Shown here: one piece after another, positions 24,958-32,477 of the stretch | Numbering within the stretch: the stretch's first letter is position 1 | Layout: every line of letters starts with the position of its first letter | Assembly (NCBI GenBank): GCA_963844235.1 | Contig: CAWJNF010000001.1 | Location: 186,001 to 250,000 of the forward strand | Length of the DNA stretch: 64,000 nucleotides | Reading direction: 5' to 3' | From: CAWJNF01 sp963844235 | Lineage (GTDB): Bacteria > Actinomycetota > Thermoleophilia > Gaiellales > Gaiellaceae | The notes under the pieces: model-generated | Databases searched by the model: none | Told to the model about the DNA's origin: nothing | Seen by the model: only the letters and a program-made list of their open reading frames with translations | Position numbers and translations under genes: made by a program

Positions 24958-26517
24958 CTACGCCGCGGAGGCGGAGACGAGCCCGTGCTCGAGCGCGAAG
25001 AGGATCGCCGCCGCGCGCGTCGAGACGCCGATTTTCGCGTAGATGTGCTGGATGTGGTTGTCCGCGGTCTTGGGGGCGATCCCGAGTCGGTGTGCGATCT
25101 GCTTCGTGAGCAGTCCGCGTGCGAGGAGGCCGAGCACCTCGGCCTCGCGCTCGGAGAGGCCGGCAGGTCTCGGCCCCTGGACCACGAGCCTTCCGTGCCC
25201 TGCCGCCGCGAGCACCGCGCTGACCGCGTCGGCGTCGAGGTGCCCCGCCCGCACCTGCTCCACGAGTGTGTCGGCGGCCTGCTCGGGCGTTCGCGCCCTG
25301 CGGTGCGGGCGGGGCTCGGTCATCGCGTGGTAGGAGTCCGCCACCGCGAGGATCCGTGCTGCCGGCGGCAACTCCGTGCCGCGCACGCCCCGGTGGTAGC
25401 CGGAGCCGTCCAGCCGCTCGTGGTGGAGGGAGGCGAGACGTCCGACGGTGGCGAGCGGCGCCGACGGGACGAGCACCCGCTCGGTGTGGTACGGGTGGAG
25501 CCTGACGCGCTCGAGCTCGTCGCGGCTCAGCGGGCCCGGCTTGCCCCAGATCCGCGCGGGGACACCGACGCGGCCCACGTCATGGACGAGCCCGGCCCGC
25601 TCGACGAGCTCTCGCTCGGCCTCCGGCAGGCCGGCCTCGTGAGCGGCCGCGGCTGCGAGCGCCGCCACTCCGGCCGAGTGCCCGCTCAGGTAGGGGCTCT
25701 TCATGTCCGTGAAGTCGGCGATCGCGCGCAGGCCCACGTCGACCTTGCGTCGCTCCAGCACCGGCCGGCGGCCCGGCTCGGCGGCGAGGAGCTCGTCCCA
25801 GATCGACGGCGCGTCGAGCAGCGCCAGCGCCTCCCGCGCTGTCCGCTGGAAGGCGGCCACCACGGTGGGGTCGAGCCCCCCGCCGGCCCGGGCGCGCACG
25901 ACCTCGACGGCGCCTTCCGGCCCTGCCGCGGAGTGGAGGTCGGCGTCATGTGCGACCTGCATCACCCGCACGGGCAGCGGGACGTCGTCGCCCTGAATCC
26001 GGCCCGGGAAGCCCTTGCCGTCCCAGCGCTCGTACAGGTGCGCGAGGGCCTCCTTGACGCCGAGGCCGAGCGAAAGCCGCTCGGCCAGCATGGCGCTGAC
26101 CTCGCAGTGGCCCAGGGCCCAGCCGGACAGGGTCTCGCGCATCCGCGGAGCCCGTCGCAGAACCTCGCCGGCGCGACGCAGCGGCTCGGCGTCCGCGTGG
26201 AGGTTACGTAGCGCGGTCGCGAAGAGCCCGGCCTGCGAGCCGAGGAGCGCGGGGACCATCTCGCCGCGGGCCGCCAGCTCGTCGCCCCAGACCTCGGCGT
26301 CGAGGTGCGACTCGGCCGTGCAGCCGACGTACTGAAGCAGGGAGACGTAGTAGACGTCCTCGAGCGTTCGGTCGTCCAGCGCCAGCTCTGCGCCGATGCG
26401 GACGGCGATCAGGGCTGTTCGCAGCCCGTGCTCGAGCGGCTGACCCATGGCCAGATCCGTCGCGAGCGAGAGTACGCCGATCAACTCGGCCCGCCGTACG
26501 CCCGTCACCGCCTCCAT
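24958..26517 (-). CDS. HD-GYP-like phosphohydrolase domain protein with C-terminal LuxR HTH
   Basis: A 519-residue two-HD protein. The N-terminal half is a divergent HD-GYP copy (HLYERWDGKGFPGR retains the GYP-like loop). The second half has AGLVHDVGRVGVPARIW and LHHERLDGSGYHRG, a clear HD-GYP signature, and the last ~65 residues form a LuxR-type helix-turn-helix (LSEREAEVLGLLARGL, IAPKTADNHIQHIYAKIGV). It probably couples cyclic-di-nucleotide or nucleotide sensing to DNA binding. The start is ATG 26517 with GGAGGGG upstream. The small gap to the selenoprotein gene (65 bases) holds divergent promoters. Confidence 0.85.
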   Translation of the reverse strand: MEAVTGVRRAELIGVLSLATDLAMGQPLEHGLRTALIAVRIGAELALDDRTLEDVYYVSLLQYVGCTAESHLDAEVWGDELAARGEMVPALLGSQAGLFATALRNLHADAEPLRRAGEVLRRAPRMRETLSGWALGHCEVSAMLAERLSLGLGVKEALAHLYERWDGKGFPGRIQGDDVPLPVRVMQVAHDADLHSAAGPEGAVEVVRARAGGGLDPTVVAAFQRTAREALALLDAPSIWDELLAAEPGRRPVLERRKVDVGLRAIADFTDMKSPYLSGHSAGVAALAAAAAHEAGLPEAERELVERAGLVHDVGRVGVPARIWGKPGPLSRDELERVRLHPYHTERVLVPSAPLATVGRLASLHHERLDGSGYHRGVRGTELPPAARILAVADSYHAMTEPRPHRRARTPEQAADTLVEQVRAGHLDADAVSAVLAAAGHGRLVVQGPRPAGLSEREAEVLGLLARGLLTKQIAHRLGIAPKTADNHIQHIYAKIGVSTRAAAILFALEHGLVSASAA

Positions 26518-26582
26518 GCCGCCCCCGTCCCCTCCGACGGGAGCAGGCTACCGGCAGCAGGGGCGGCTGGCATGATGCCGCG

Positions 26583-27260
26583 ATGGCGGCGATCGCGGTC
26601 GTCGGCGACTGGAACCGGGCGAACGACACGCACGTCGCGACGAACGCCGCGCTCGAGCATGCGGGCGGCACCTTCGAGTGGGTGCCCACCGAGGCCTGCG
26701 ACATCGACGCCTCGGTGCAGCTCGAGGGCTACGCGGGCGTGTTCGTAGCTCCGGCGAGCCCCTACCGCAGCATGGAGGGCGCCCTCGGGGCGATCCGCTA
26801 CGCGCGGGAGCGCGGGGTGCCGCTCGTCGGCACCTGAGGCGGCTTCCAGCACGTCGCGGTCGAGTTCGCGCGCAACGTCCTCGGGTTCCGAGACGCCGAC
26901 CACGCAGAGACGAGCCCTGACGCGGCAACGCTCGTGGTGACGCCGCTTGCCTGCTCGCTCCACGGCCACGACGAGCGGATCGTGCTGTCGCCCGGGACGA
27001 GAGCGGCCGCGCTCTACGGCACCGAGCAGGCGACCGAGTCGTACCGCTGCAACTACGGCCTCAGCCCCGCCTGGGAGGCGCGCCTCGAGGACCGGGCGCT
27101 TCGGATCACCGCGCGCGGGCCCGACGGCGAGGCGCGCATGCTCGAGCTCGAGCAGCACCCGTTCTTCGTGGCGACGCTATTCCTCCCACAGATGCGCTCG
27201 ACACCGGCCCAGCCGCATCCCGTTCTGCGCGCGTTCGTCGAAGCCTCGACGACCCCGTAG
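26583..27260 (+). CDS. CTP-synthase C-terminal-region-like protein, probable selenoprotein
   Basis: The frame from ATG 26583 meets a TGA at 26835-26837 (codon 85) and then runs open to 27260, 225 codons in total. The TGA sits exactly where class I glutamine amidotransferases have the catalytic cysteine: VGT-[TGA]-GGFQHVAVEFARNV against the usual GTCGGFQH. A family named CTP synthase C-terminal region-related (seleno)protein is known, so readthrough as selenocysteine is the best reading. The His-Glu pair expected near the end (FHPE) is replaced by FLPQ, so normal glutaminase activity is unlikely and a redox role is more plausible. A CATGAT hexamer lies six bases upstream of the start. A simple nonsense or Cys-to-stop error is the alternative. 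Confidence 0.75.
26851..26878 (+). promoter_or_regulatory. candidate SECIS hairpin after the TGA
   Basis: ACGT-c-GCG pairs with CGC-a-ACGT around a 12-base loop, beginning 14 bases after the TGA codon, within the distance seen for bacterial SECIS elements. GC-rich sequence makes such hairpins easy to find by chance, so support is weak without the in-frame context. Confidence 0.35.
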
Positions 27261-27281
27261 GGGCCGGATCTCATCCGGCCC
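27257..27281 (+). repeat. palindromic repeat copy 2, overlapping two gene ends
   Basis: Same core as copy 1 (GCCGGAT-ctc-ATCCGGC). It contains the TAG stop of the selenoprotein gene (27258-27260) and the TGA stop of the convergent DUF354 gene (27271-27273). Confidence 0.75.
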
Positions 27282-28293
27282 GATCGGCCGCTAGGCCTGA
27301 CATCAGCAGCTCGAGCATCTCCGCGGGGTCGCGGCGCACGCGCTTGCCCGCAGAGTCGCGTCTGACCAGCTCCAGGGCATTCGGGTCGGAGAGGGGGCGA
27401 AGCCGCCCCTCGCCGATCAGCGCCTCGTCGACTCCGCCCAGGCGCCCTTCAAACGTGGTGTACACCGGGACGCCGAGAGCCGCCGCTTCCCTGTTCATCG
27501 TCCCGCCCGCGGAGACGACGAGGTCGGCCAGCGCGATCAGGCTCTGCGCGTCGACCGCGCCCGGCGGCACGATCAGCGACGGCAGCGCGAGCTTGCGGAC
27601 GTGATCCCGCTGGTCAGGCGTCCGCGGAATCACGACGGCATGCACGTTCTCGTTCCGTCCGAGGTGATCGAGCAGCCGGGGGAAGAGCGGGTTCGAGTGG
27701 CGATGGTAGAGAGCGACGTCCGGCGGCGTCCGCACGACGACCACGATCCGGGAGCGGTCGACCCCCAGCTCCTCCATCGCGCCTGCGTCGGGCTCGAAGT
27801 CGGCCAGGTAGTACTCCTCCTTGAGGCCGGGGTAGCGGCGCAGCTTCGGGGGGCGTACGCCGTACGGCTCGAGCCGGCTGGGTGGGATGGCCTCGGGGAC
27901 GACGACGCGTGTCGCCGCCCGGCAGCCGAGCTGGTGCTGAACGGTTGCGAACTCGTAGTCGAACGTGGTGGCGCTCGGAATGCCGAGCGAGCGCGAGGCG
28001 AGCGTGAGCTCGTGCGAGCCGTGGGCGAGGGCGATGTCGAACCGGCGCTGCTTCGCCCATGCCCGCAGGGCCGGCAGCCGCGACACGAGCGCGTGGAGCT
28101 TGCCGGCCCGCGACCGGCCGCCGTGGTGTCCGAGCCGCGTCGCGGCCATGTCGTGGCGCTCGAGCAGCTCCGTCGTCTGCGCGTAGTCGCGCGTCGTCAC
28201 CTCGACCTCCCAGCCGCGGGCGTCGAGGAGCGCGATGAGGGGCCGGAACACGAGCACGTGCGCCGGCGCCGTCATGTCGATCCAGGCTCTCAC
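27271..28293 (-). CDS. DUF354 family protein, glycosyltransferase-like
   Basis: A 340-residue protein beginning VRAWIDMTAPAHVLVFRPLI, the usual start of DUF354 proteins, which have a GT-B-like fold and occur in archaeal and bacterial glycan loci. Other family features are TTFDYEF, VVVRTPPDVALYH and the late glycine-rich AGGTMNREAAALGVPVYTTF. The GTG at 28293 was preferred over upstream starts because it begins the conserved core and overlaps by GTGA the short asparagine-synthetase-like frame. The C-terminus lies in a palindromic repeat. Biochemical role unknown. Confidence 0.75.
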   Translation of the reverse strand: MRAWIDMTAPAHVLVFRPLIALLDARGWEVEVTTRDYAQTTELLERHDMAATRLGHHGGRSRAGKLHALVSRLPALRAWAKQRRFDIALAHGSHELTLASRSLGIPSATTFDYEFATVQHQLGCRAATRVVVPEAIPPSRLEPYGVRPPKLRRYPGLKEEYYLADFEPDAGAMEELGVDRSRIVVVVRTPPDVALYHRHSNPLFPRLLDHLGRNENVHAVVIPRTPDQRDHVRKLALPSLIVPPGAVDAQSLIALADLVVSAGGTMNREAAALGVPVYTTFEGRLGGVDEALIGEGRLRPLSDPNALELVRRDSAGKRVRRDPAEMLELLMSGLAADRAG

Positions 28294-28355
28294 GCGGCGA
28301 AGGGCTCGCGGGCCGAGCCGCCACCCAGGCGGACGAGTCCGCAGATCCCGCACAT
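28290..28355 (-). CDS. 21-codon asparagine-synthetase-like N-terminal fragment or leader peptide
   Basis: ATG 28355, eight bases after a TAGACT hexamer, encodes MCGICGLVRLGGGSAREPFAA then TGA. The first residues MCGICG match the N-terminus of class II amidotransferases such as asparagine synthetase B, whose Cys2 is the nucleophile. The rest of the gene is absent. The TGA overlaps the GTG start of the DUF354 gene. It could be the remnant of a deleted asnB gene whose promoter now drives the DUF354 gene, or a translated leader. Confidence 0.35.
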   Translation of the reverse strand: MCGICGLVRLGGGSAREPFAA

Positions 28356-28363
28356 TCCGGAGG

Positions 28364-28369
28364 AGTCTA
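28364..28369 (-). promoter_or_regulatory. -10 hexamer TAGACT for the DUF354 transcript
   Basis: Read on the minus strand; eight bases lead to ATG 28355. It lies back to back with the decarboxylase promoter. Confidence 0.45.
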
Positions 28370-28447
28370 GTGGTCGCGATCGGAGGTACGGTCATGCTCG
28401 GAGGTGTGGCCTGGCGCATGAGCGGCAGCCCCGGGAGGCCCGGAACC

Positions 28448-28453
28448 TATGCT
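28448..28453 (+). promoter_or_regulatory. -10 hexamer TATGCT, leaderless start
   Basis: Six bases lead to GTG 28460 of the decarboxylase gene, which fixes that start against longer in-frame alternatives. Confidence 0.5.
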
Positions 28454-28459
28454 TGCGCT

Positions 28460-29920
28460 GTGAGCGAGCCGGACCCGGGAGCGGGGCGCGAAGGCGAGGT
28501 CGACGCGTTCCGCCGAGCCGCGCACGCGGCGGTGGACGGCGTCGCCGACCACCTTGCCGCGCTGACGTCGCGCCCTGTCTGGCAGCCGCTGCCCGACGCG
28601 CTGCGCGAGCAGCTGCTCGAGCTGCCGTTGCCGGACAGCGCGGTCTCGCTCGACGAGCTGGTCGCGACCGCGCTGCGCGACGTCCTGCCGCACGCCATGG
28701 GCAACGGCCACCCTGCCTTCTTCGGCTGGGTCAACTCGCCGCCGTCGCTCGCCGGCGTCACGGCCTCGCTTACGGCGGCCGCGATGAACCCGGCCACCGT
28801 GTTCGGCGACCACGCCGACGTCTACGTCGAGCGCGCCGTGGTGCGCTGGCTGGCGGAGCTGGTCGGCTTCCCGCACGCGCCGGGCGCCGGGCTGCTCACG
28901 AGCGGCGCCTCCGTCGCGACGATCGTCTGCTTCGCAGGCGCCCGTGGCCGTGCGCTGGCGGCGGCCGGGTACGACGTCCGTCGTGACGGCCTCGCCGGCG
29001 TGCCGCAGCTTGTGGCCTACGTCCCGGCCGAGGCTCACGGCTGCGTGCGGCGCGCACTCGAATTGCTTGGTCTTGGCAGCGGGGCGATGCGCGACGTGCC
29101 GCTCGACGGAGGCCGCCTGGACGTTGCTGCCCTGCGTGCCTCGATCGCCGCGGATCGCGCCGGCGGCGCGCTGCCTGCGCTGCTCGTCGGCTCGGCCGGG
29201 ACCGTCAACGCCGGCTTGATCGACCCGCTCGACGCGCTCGCCGACGTCGCGGCCGCGGAGAGCCTCTGGTTCCACGTCGACGGCGCCTATGGTGCTCTCG
29301 GCGTGCTCGACCCGACGATTGCAGCCCGCTACCGCGGGATGGAGCGGGCCGACTCGCTCGCCCTCGATCCGCACAAGTGGCTCGGTGTTCCCGTCGACGC
29401 CGGCTGCGCCCTCGTGCGGCGCGGCGACGATCTGCGCGACGTGTTCAGCCTCATCCCGCCGTACCTGCGCCAGGACGCCGGCGAGGCGGTCGGCACGTTC
29501 GCCGAGTACGGGGTCGAGCAGACGAGGCCGTTCCGCGCGCTCAAGACGTGGGCGACCATCGCCGCGCGCGGACGTGGCGGCATCGCCGCCCAGGTGGCGC
29601 GTGCGAACGAGCTCGCCCGCGAGCTGGCTACGTTGGTCGAGCGTGAGCCCGAGCTGGAGCTGGCTGCCGCGCCAGAGACGTCCATCGTCGCCTTCCGCGC
29701 GCGCCCGGCCGGCTGTCCGCCGGCTCGGGTGGAAGAGGTCAACCGGGCGCTGCCCGAGGCAGTCCAGGCGCGAGGGCGCGCCTTCGTCACCGGTACCGTC
29801 TTCGGCGGCCGCGAGACGCTGCGCGCCTGCATCCTGCATCCGGACACCCGCTCGGAGCACCTGGCGACCCTCGTCGCGGAGGTCGTAGCGACGGCCCGCA
29901 CGCTGGCCGCGACCGGCTAG
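28460..29920 (+). CDS. PLP-dependent aromatic L-amino acid / glutamate-type decarboxylase
   Basis: A 486-residue group II decarboxylase. The conserved GNGHPAFFGWVNSP, the TSGASVATIV cofactor segment, the HVDGAYGA motif and the PLP-binding lysine in LDPHKWLGVP are present, as is LRQDAGEAVGTFAEYGVEQTRPFRALKTW. Such enzymes decarboxylate aromatic amino acids, glutamate or related substrates; the exact substrate cannot be told from sequence alone. It is divergently transcribed from the DUF354 gene. Confidence 0.8.
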   Translation: MSEPDPGAGREGEVDAFRRAAHAAVDGVADHLAALTSRPVWQPLPDALREQLLELPLPDSAVSLDELVATALRDVLPHAMGNGHPAFFGWVNSPPSLAGVTASLTAAAMNPATVFGDHADVYVERAVVRWLAELVGFPHAPGAGLLTSGASVATIVCFAGARGRALAAAGYDVRRDGLAGVPQLVAYVPAEAHGCVRRALELLGLGSGAMRDVPLDGGRLDVAALRASIAADRAGGALPALLVGSAGTVNAGLIDPLDALADVAAAESLWFHVDGAYGALGVLDPTIAARYRGMERADSLALDPHKWLGVPVDAGCALVRRGDDLRDVFSLIPPYLRQDAGEAVGTFAEYGVEQTRPFRALKTWATIAARGRGGIAAQVARANELARELATLVEREPELELAAAPETSIVAFRARPAGCPPARVEEVNRALPEAVQARGRAFVTGTVFGGRETLRACILHPDTRSEHLATLVAEVVATARTLAATG

Positions 29921-30002
29921 GCGCCCGCCCTTCCTCGGCGAGCAGAAGCGGCTAGCTGTCCTTACTCACCGCGTCCAAGATGCGATTCGCCGATTGCCTC
30001 AT

Positions 30003-30017
30003 ATAAGATTGACTTAT
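30003..30017 (+). promoter_or_regulatory. inverted repeat at LysR gene start
   Basis: ATAAG-attga-CTTAT is an AT-rich palindrome in otherwise GC-rich DNA, overlapping the ATG at 30016. It is a candidate autoregulatory LysR site. Confidence 0.4.
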
Positions 30018-30921
30018 GGAGACCCGGTTGCTTGCTGCCTTCTCCGCCGTCGTCGAGCGGGGGAGCTTCTCACAGGCCGCGGAGCGCCTCGGTGTGACGC
30101 AACCGGCGATCAGCCAGCAGGTGCGTGGCCTGGAGGAGCGCCTCGGCAGGCAGTTGCTCGACCGCTCGGGCCGGCGGGTCGAGCCCACCGAAGCGGGTTG
30201 GCGGCTCTATCGGAGCGCCCAGCGCGTGCTCGCCGCCGAGGAGGAGCTGCTCGCCGATCTCGAGGCCGAGCCGGAAGCGGAGCTGCGCGGTCGGCTCGCG
30301 ATAGGGGCCTCGACCGGCCCGGGAGGCCGGCTCGTGCCGTTGCTGCTCTGCGAGTTCGCGCGAATGCACGAGGGGGTCGAGCCGGCGTTGCTCATCTCGG
30401 ACACCCAGACGGTGATCGAGCGGGTAGCCGAGCGCGAGCTCGAGCTCGGCGTCGTCGGCGCTGCCGGCGCTCGGACGCGGGGCCTCGCGTTCGACCCTCT
30501 CGTTCGGGACGAGATCGTCCTCGCCGTGCCACCCGGCCACGCGCTTGCCGGTCGGGTCGTCGCGCCCCGGGAGCTCGCCGGCGAGACGCTGCTCGAGATG
30601 CAGGAGGGCGCCGGGGTGCGGCGCGTCGTCGAGCAGGAGCTTCGCCGCAACGGCATTCGGCTACGGCCTCGCGTCCGGCTCGAGCTCGGCCTCCAGGAGT
30701 CGGTCAAGAGCGCGGTCGCGGCCGGCTGCGGCGTGGGCTTCATCTCGCGCGCTGCGATCGAGGGCGAGCTCGCCGCCGGTACGATCGGCGCCGCGCGTCT
30801 CGAGGCCGTGGAGCCTGCTCGCCAGATCTACCTCGTGCGCTCCTCGTCACGAGTGCCGACTCGTGCCGCCGACGCGTTCGTCGCGTTTGCACTGGAGCGG
30901 ACGTCCGTGCCGGCCGGGTAG
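30016..30921 (+). CDS. LysR family transcriptional regulator
   Basis: A 301-residue regulator. The N-terminal winged helix is clear (LLAAFSAVVERGSFSQAAERLGVTQPAISQQVRGLEERLG), followed by a type 2 periplasmic-binding-like effector domain from about residue 90 (GRLAIGASTGPG, with an AAGCGVGFISRAAI region near the end). It precedes an MFS gene and the sulfur cluster in the same direction. Cys-type LysR proteins regulate sulfate assimilation in many bacteria, so a role there is possible but not shown. Confidence 0.85.
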   Translation: METRLLAAFSAVVERGSFSQAAERLGVTQPAISQQVRGLEERLGRQLLDRSGRRVEPTEAGWRLYRSAQRVLAAEEELLADLEAEPEAELRGRLAIGASTGPGGRLVPLLLCEFARMHEGVEPALLISDTQTVIERVAERELELGVVGAAGARTRGLAFDPLVRDEIVLAVPPGHALAGRVVAPRELAGETLLEMQEGAGVRRVVEQELRRNGIRLRPRVRLELGLQESVKSAVAAGCGVGFISRAAIEGELAAGTIGAARLEAVEPARQIYLVRSSSRVPTRAADAFVAFALERTSVPAG

Positions 30922-31085
30922 AATTCACGAACCATGCGTACCTGACGCATCCGGCGACGCCCCGCCCGTGGGCCCGAAGCGGCCCCGTGAAGTTCTGCGG
31001 CGGGAGGCGACCCGGAGAGGTGTCAGACGCGACGCGGGCACCCGTGTGCTCGGCGTACGCGCGCGTTCGCAGGAAGGTATGTGCC

Positions 31086-32363
31086 GTGGGGAAGCCAAGA
31101 ATCATCGAGCCGCTCGGGAACCGCGATTTCGCGCTGCTCGTCGCCGCGATGGCGGTCTCGCTGCTCGGAGACGGCATCTACCTCGTCGCGATTGCCTGGC
31201 AGGTCTACGAGCTCTCGGACGCTCCCACGGCGCTCTCGCTCGTCGGCGTCGCCTGGACGGTGCCCATCGTCGTCTTCGTCCTGCTCGGCGGGGTGGTCTC
31301 GGATCGCTTCGACCGGCGCCGGGTGATGATCGCCGCCGACCTCCTGCGCGCGGGCGCCATCGCCCTGCTCGGGATCCTGGCGCTGGCAGACATGCTGGAG
31401 CTCTGGCACATCTGCGCCCTGGTCGCCGTCTACGGCGCGGGAGAGGCGTTCTTCGGCCCGGCGCAGGCGGCAATCGTCCCCCAGATCGTTCCCAGGCATC
31501 TCCTCGTCCAGGCCAACTCGCTGAACCAGCTCGTCAACCCGATCGCCATGCGCCTCGCCGGGCCAGCGCTCGGCGGGCTCGCCGTCGCCGGCCTCGGTGC
31601 GGGCGGGGCGTTCCTCCTCGATGCGGGGTCGTTCCTCGTCTCGGCGGCAGCCCTCCTGCTGATGCACTCGTACCCGCTCGTCCGGACGGGCGCGATCTCG
31701 GCGCGCTCCGCGCTGGCCGATATCGCAGAGGGCTTCCGCTACGCGCGCTCGCAGCCCTGGATCTGGGGGACGCTGCTTGCCGCCACCGCGTCCATGCTCG
31801 CGTTCTGGGGCCCGGTAGAGGTGCTCGTGCCGTACATCGTCAAGAACGAGCTCGGCGGCGGCGCCGGCCAGCTCGGCCTCGTCTTTGCTGCCGGTGGCCT
31901 CGGAGCGGTCGTAGCCGCCGTTCTGATGGCACAGCGCGGCCTGCCGCGGCGACACATGGTCGTCCTCTACGTGAGCTGGGCGCTTGCCACTCTGGCGGTC
32001 GCGGGCTTCGGCTTTGCGACGGAGCTGTGGCACGCCATGGTTGCGGAGCTGGTAGCGGGCGCGCTCGGCGCGGTCGGGATGATCGTCTGGATGACGCTCA
32101 CCCACCGGCTCGTGCCGACCGAGCTTCGCGGCCGGATCGAGAGCGTCGACTGGCTCGTCTCGGTAGGCCTGGTGCCCGTGTCGTTCGCGCTCACGGGACC
32201 CGTCGCCGCCGTGCTCGGCGCCAGGGCGACGCTCGTCGCCGCAGGCGTGCTCGGTGCCCTCTCTGCGATCGCCTTCCTGTTCTTTCCCGGGATGCGTCAG
32301 ACCGAGCGGGATGGGTCGGTGCACGCGCTCGAGCGGGGCGACGATCTCGCTCGCTCGGCGTAG
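31086..32363 (+). CDS. MFS transporter, 12-span type
   Basis: A 425-residue major facilitator of the macrolide-efflux/enterobactin-exporter-like group (MFS_3). FALLVAAMAVSLLGDGIYLVAIAWQVYEL is the first span, and the inter-helix signature DRFDRRRVMIAADLLRAG follows. A central loop near residue 200 separates two six-helix halves. GTG 31086 is used because GGAAGG lies about seven bases upstream. Substrate unknown; exporters of this group move drugs or small metabolites. Confidence 0.8.
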   Translation: MGKPRIIEPLGNRDFALLVAAMAVSLLGDGIYLVAIAWQVYELSDAPTALSLVGVAWTVPIVVFVLLGGVVSDRFDRRRVMIAADLLRAGAIALLGILALADMLELWHICALVAVYGAGEAFFGPAQAAIVPQIVPRHLLVQANSLNQLVNPIAMRLAGPALGGLAVAGLGAGGAFLLDAGSFLVSAAALLLMHSYPLVRTGAISARSALADIAEGFRYARSQPWIWGTLLAATASMLAFWGPVEVLVPYIVKNELGGGAGQLGLVFAAGGLGAVVAAVLMAQRGLPRRHMVVLYVSWALATLAVAGFGFATELWHAMVAELVAGALGAVGMIVWMTLTHRLVPTELRGRIESVDWLVSVGLVPVSFALTGPVAAVLGARATLVAAGVLGALSAIAFLFFPGMRQTERDGSVHALERGDDLARSA

Positions 32364-32400
32364 GCGGTGGCCACGAGACAAGCACGCTTCGGCGGTTGGG

Positions 32401-32427
32401 GTAGGGGCCGGATATATCCGGCCCTAC
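32401..32427. repeat. palindromic repeat copy 3 (longest palindrome)
   Basis: GCCGGAT-at-ATCCGGC with GTAGGG on the left and CCCTAC on the right, so both flanks are symmetric here. It lies between the MFS stop and the flavoprotein promoter. Confidence 0.7.
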
Positions 32428-32437
32428 ATAAATCAGG

Positions 32438-32454
32438 CTAATGCTTAGCATTAG
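32438..32454. promoter_or_regulatory. 17-bp palindromic operator before flavoprotein gene
   Basis: CTAATGCT-t-AGCATTAG is a perfect 8-1-8 palindrome, AT-rich against the local background. It sits just upstream of the -10 hexamer at 32466, where a bound repressor would block the -35 region. The 7-1-7 core resembles Fur-family box geometry, but the bound protein is unknown. Confidence 0.45.
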
Positions 32455-32465
32455 GTCTCGTGTGG

Positions 32466-32471
32466 TAGCCT
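32466..32471 (+). promoter_or_regulatory. -10 hexamer TAGCCT, leaderless start
   Basis: Six bases lead to ATG 32478. Confidence 0.45.
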
Positions 32472-32477
32472 ACCGCG

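Noticed and set aside
24124..26211. 695-codon plus-strand frame opposite the MMPL and HD-GYP genes
   Set aside because: Spans two real minus-strand genes and has no motifs.
26835..26837. TGA as a plain stop splitting two genes
   Set aside because: Both halves are in the same frame, belong to one domain, and the codon sits at a known Cys/Sec position; the second half lacks its own start signal.
28367..29860. 497-codon minus-strand frame opposite the decarboxylase
   Set aside because: Antisense shadow with no recognisable motif; the plus-strand gene has all PLP decarboxylase motifs.
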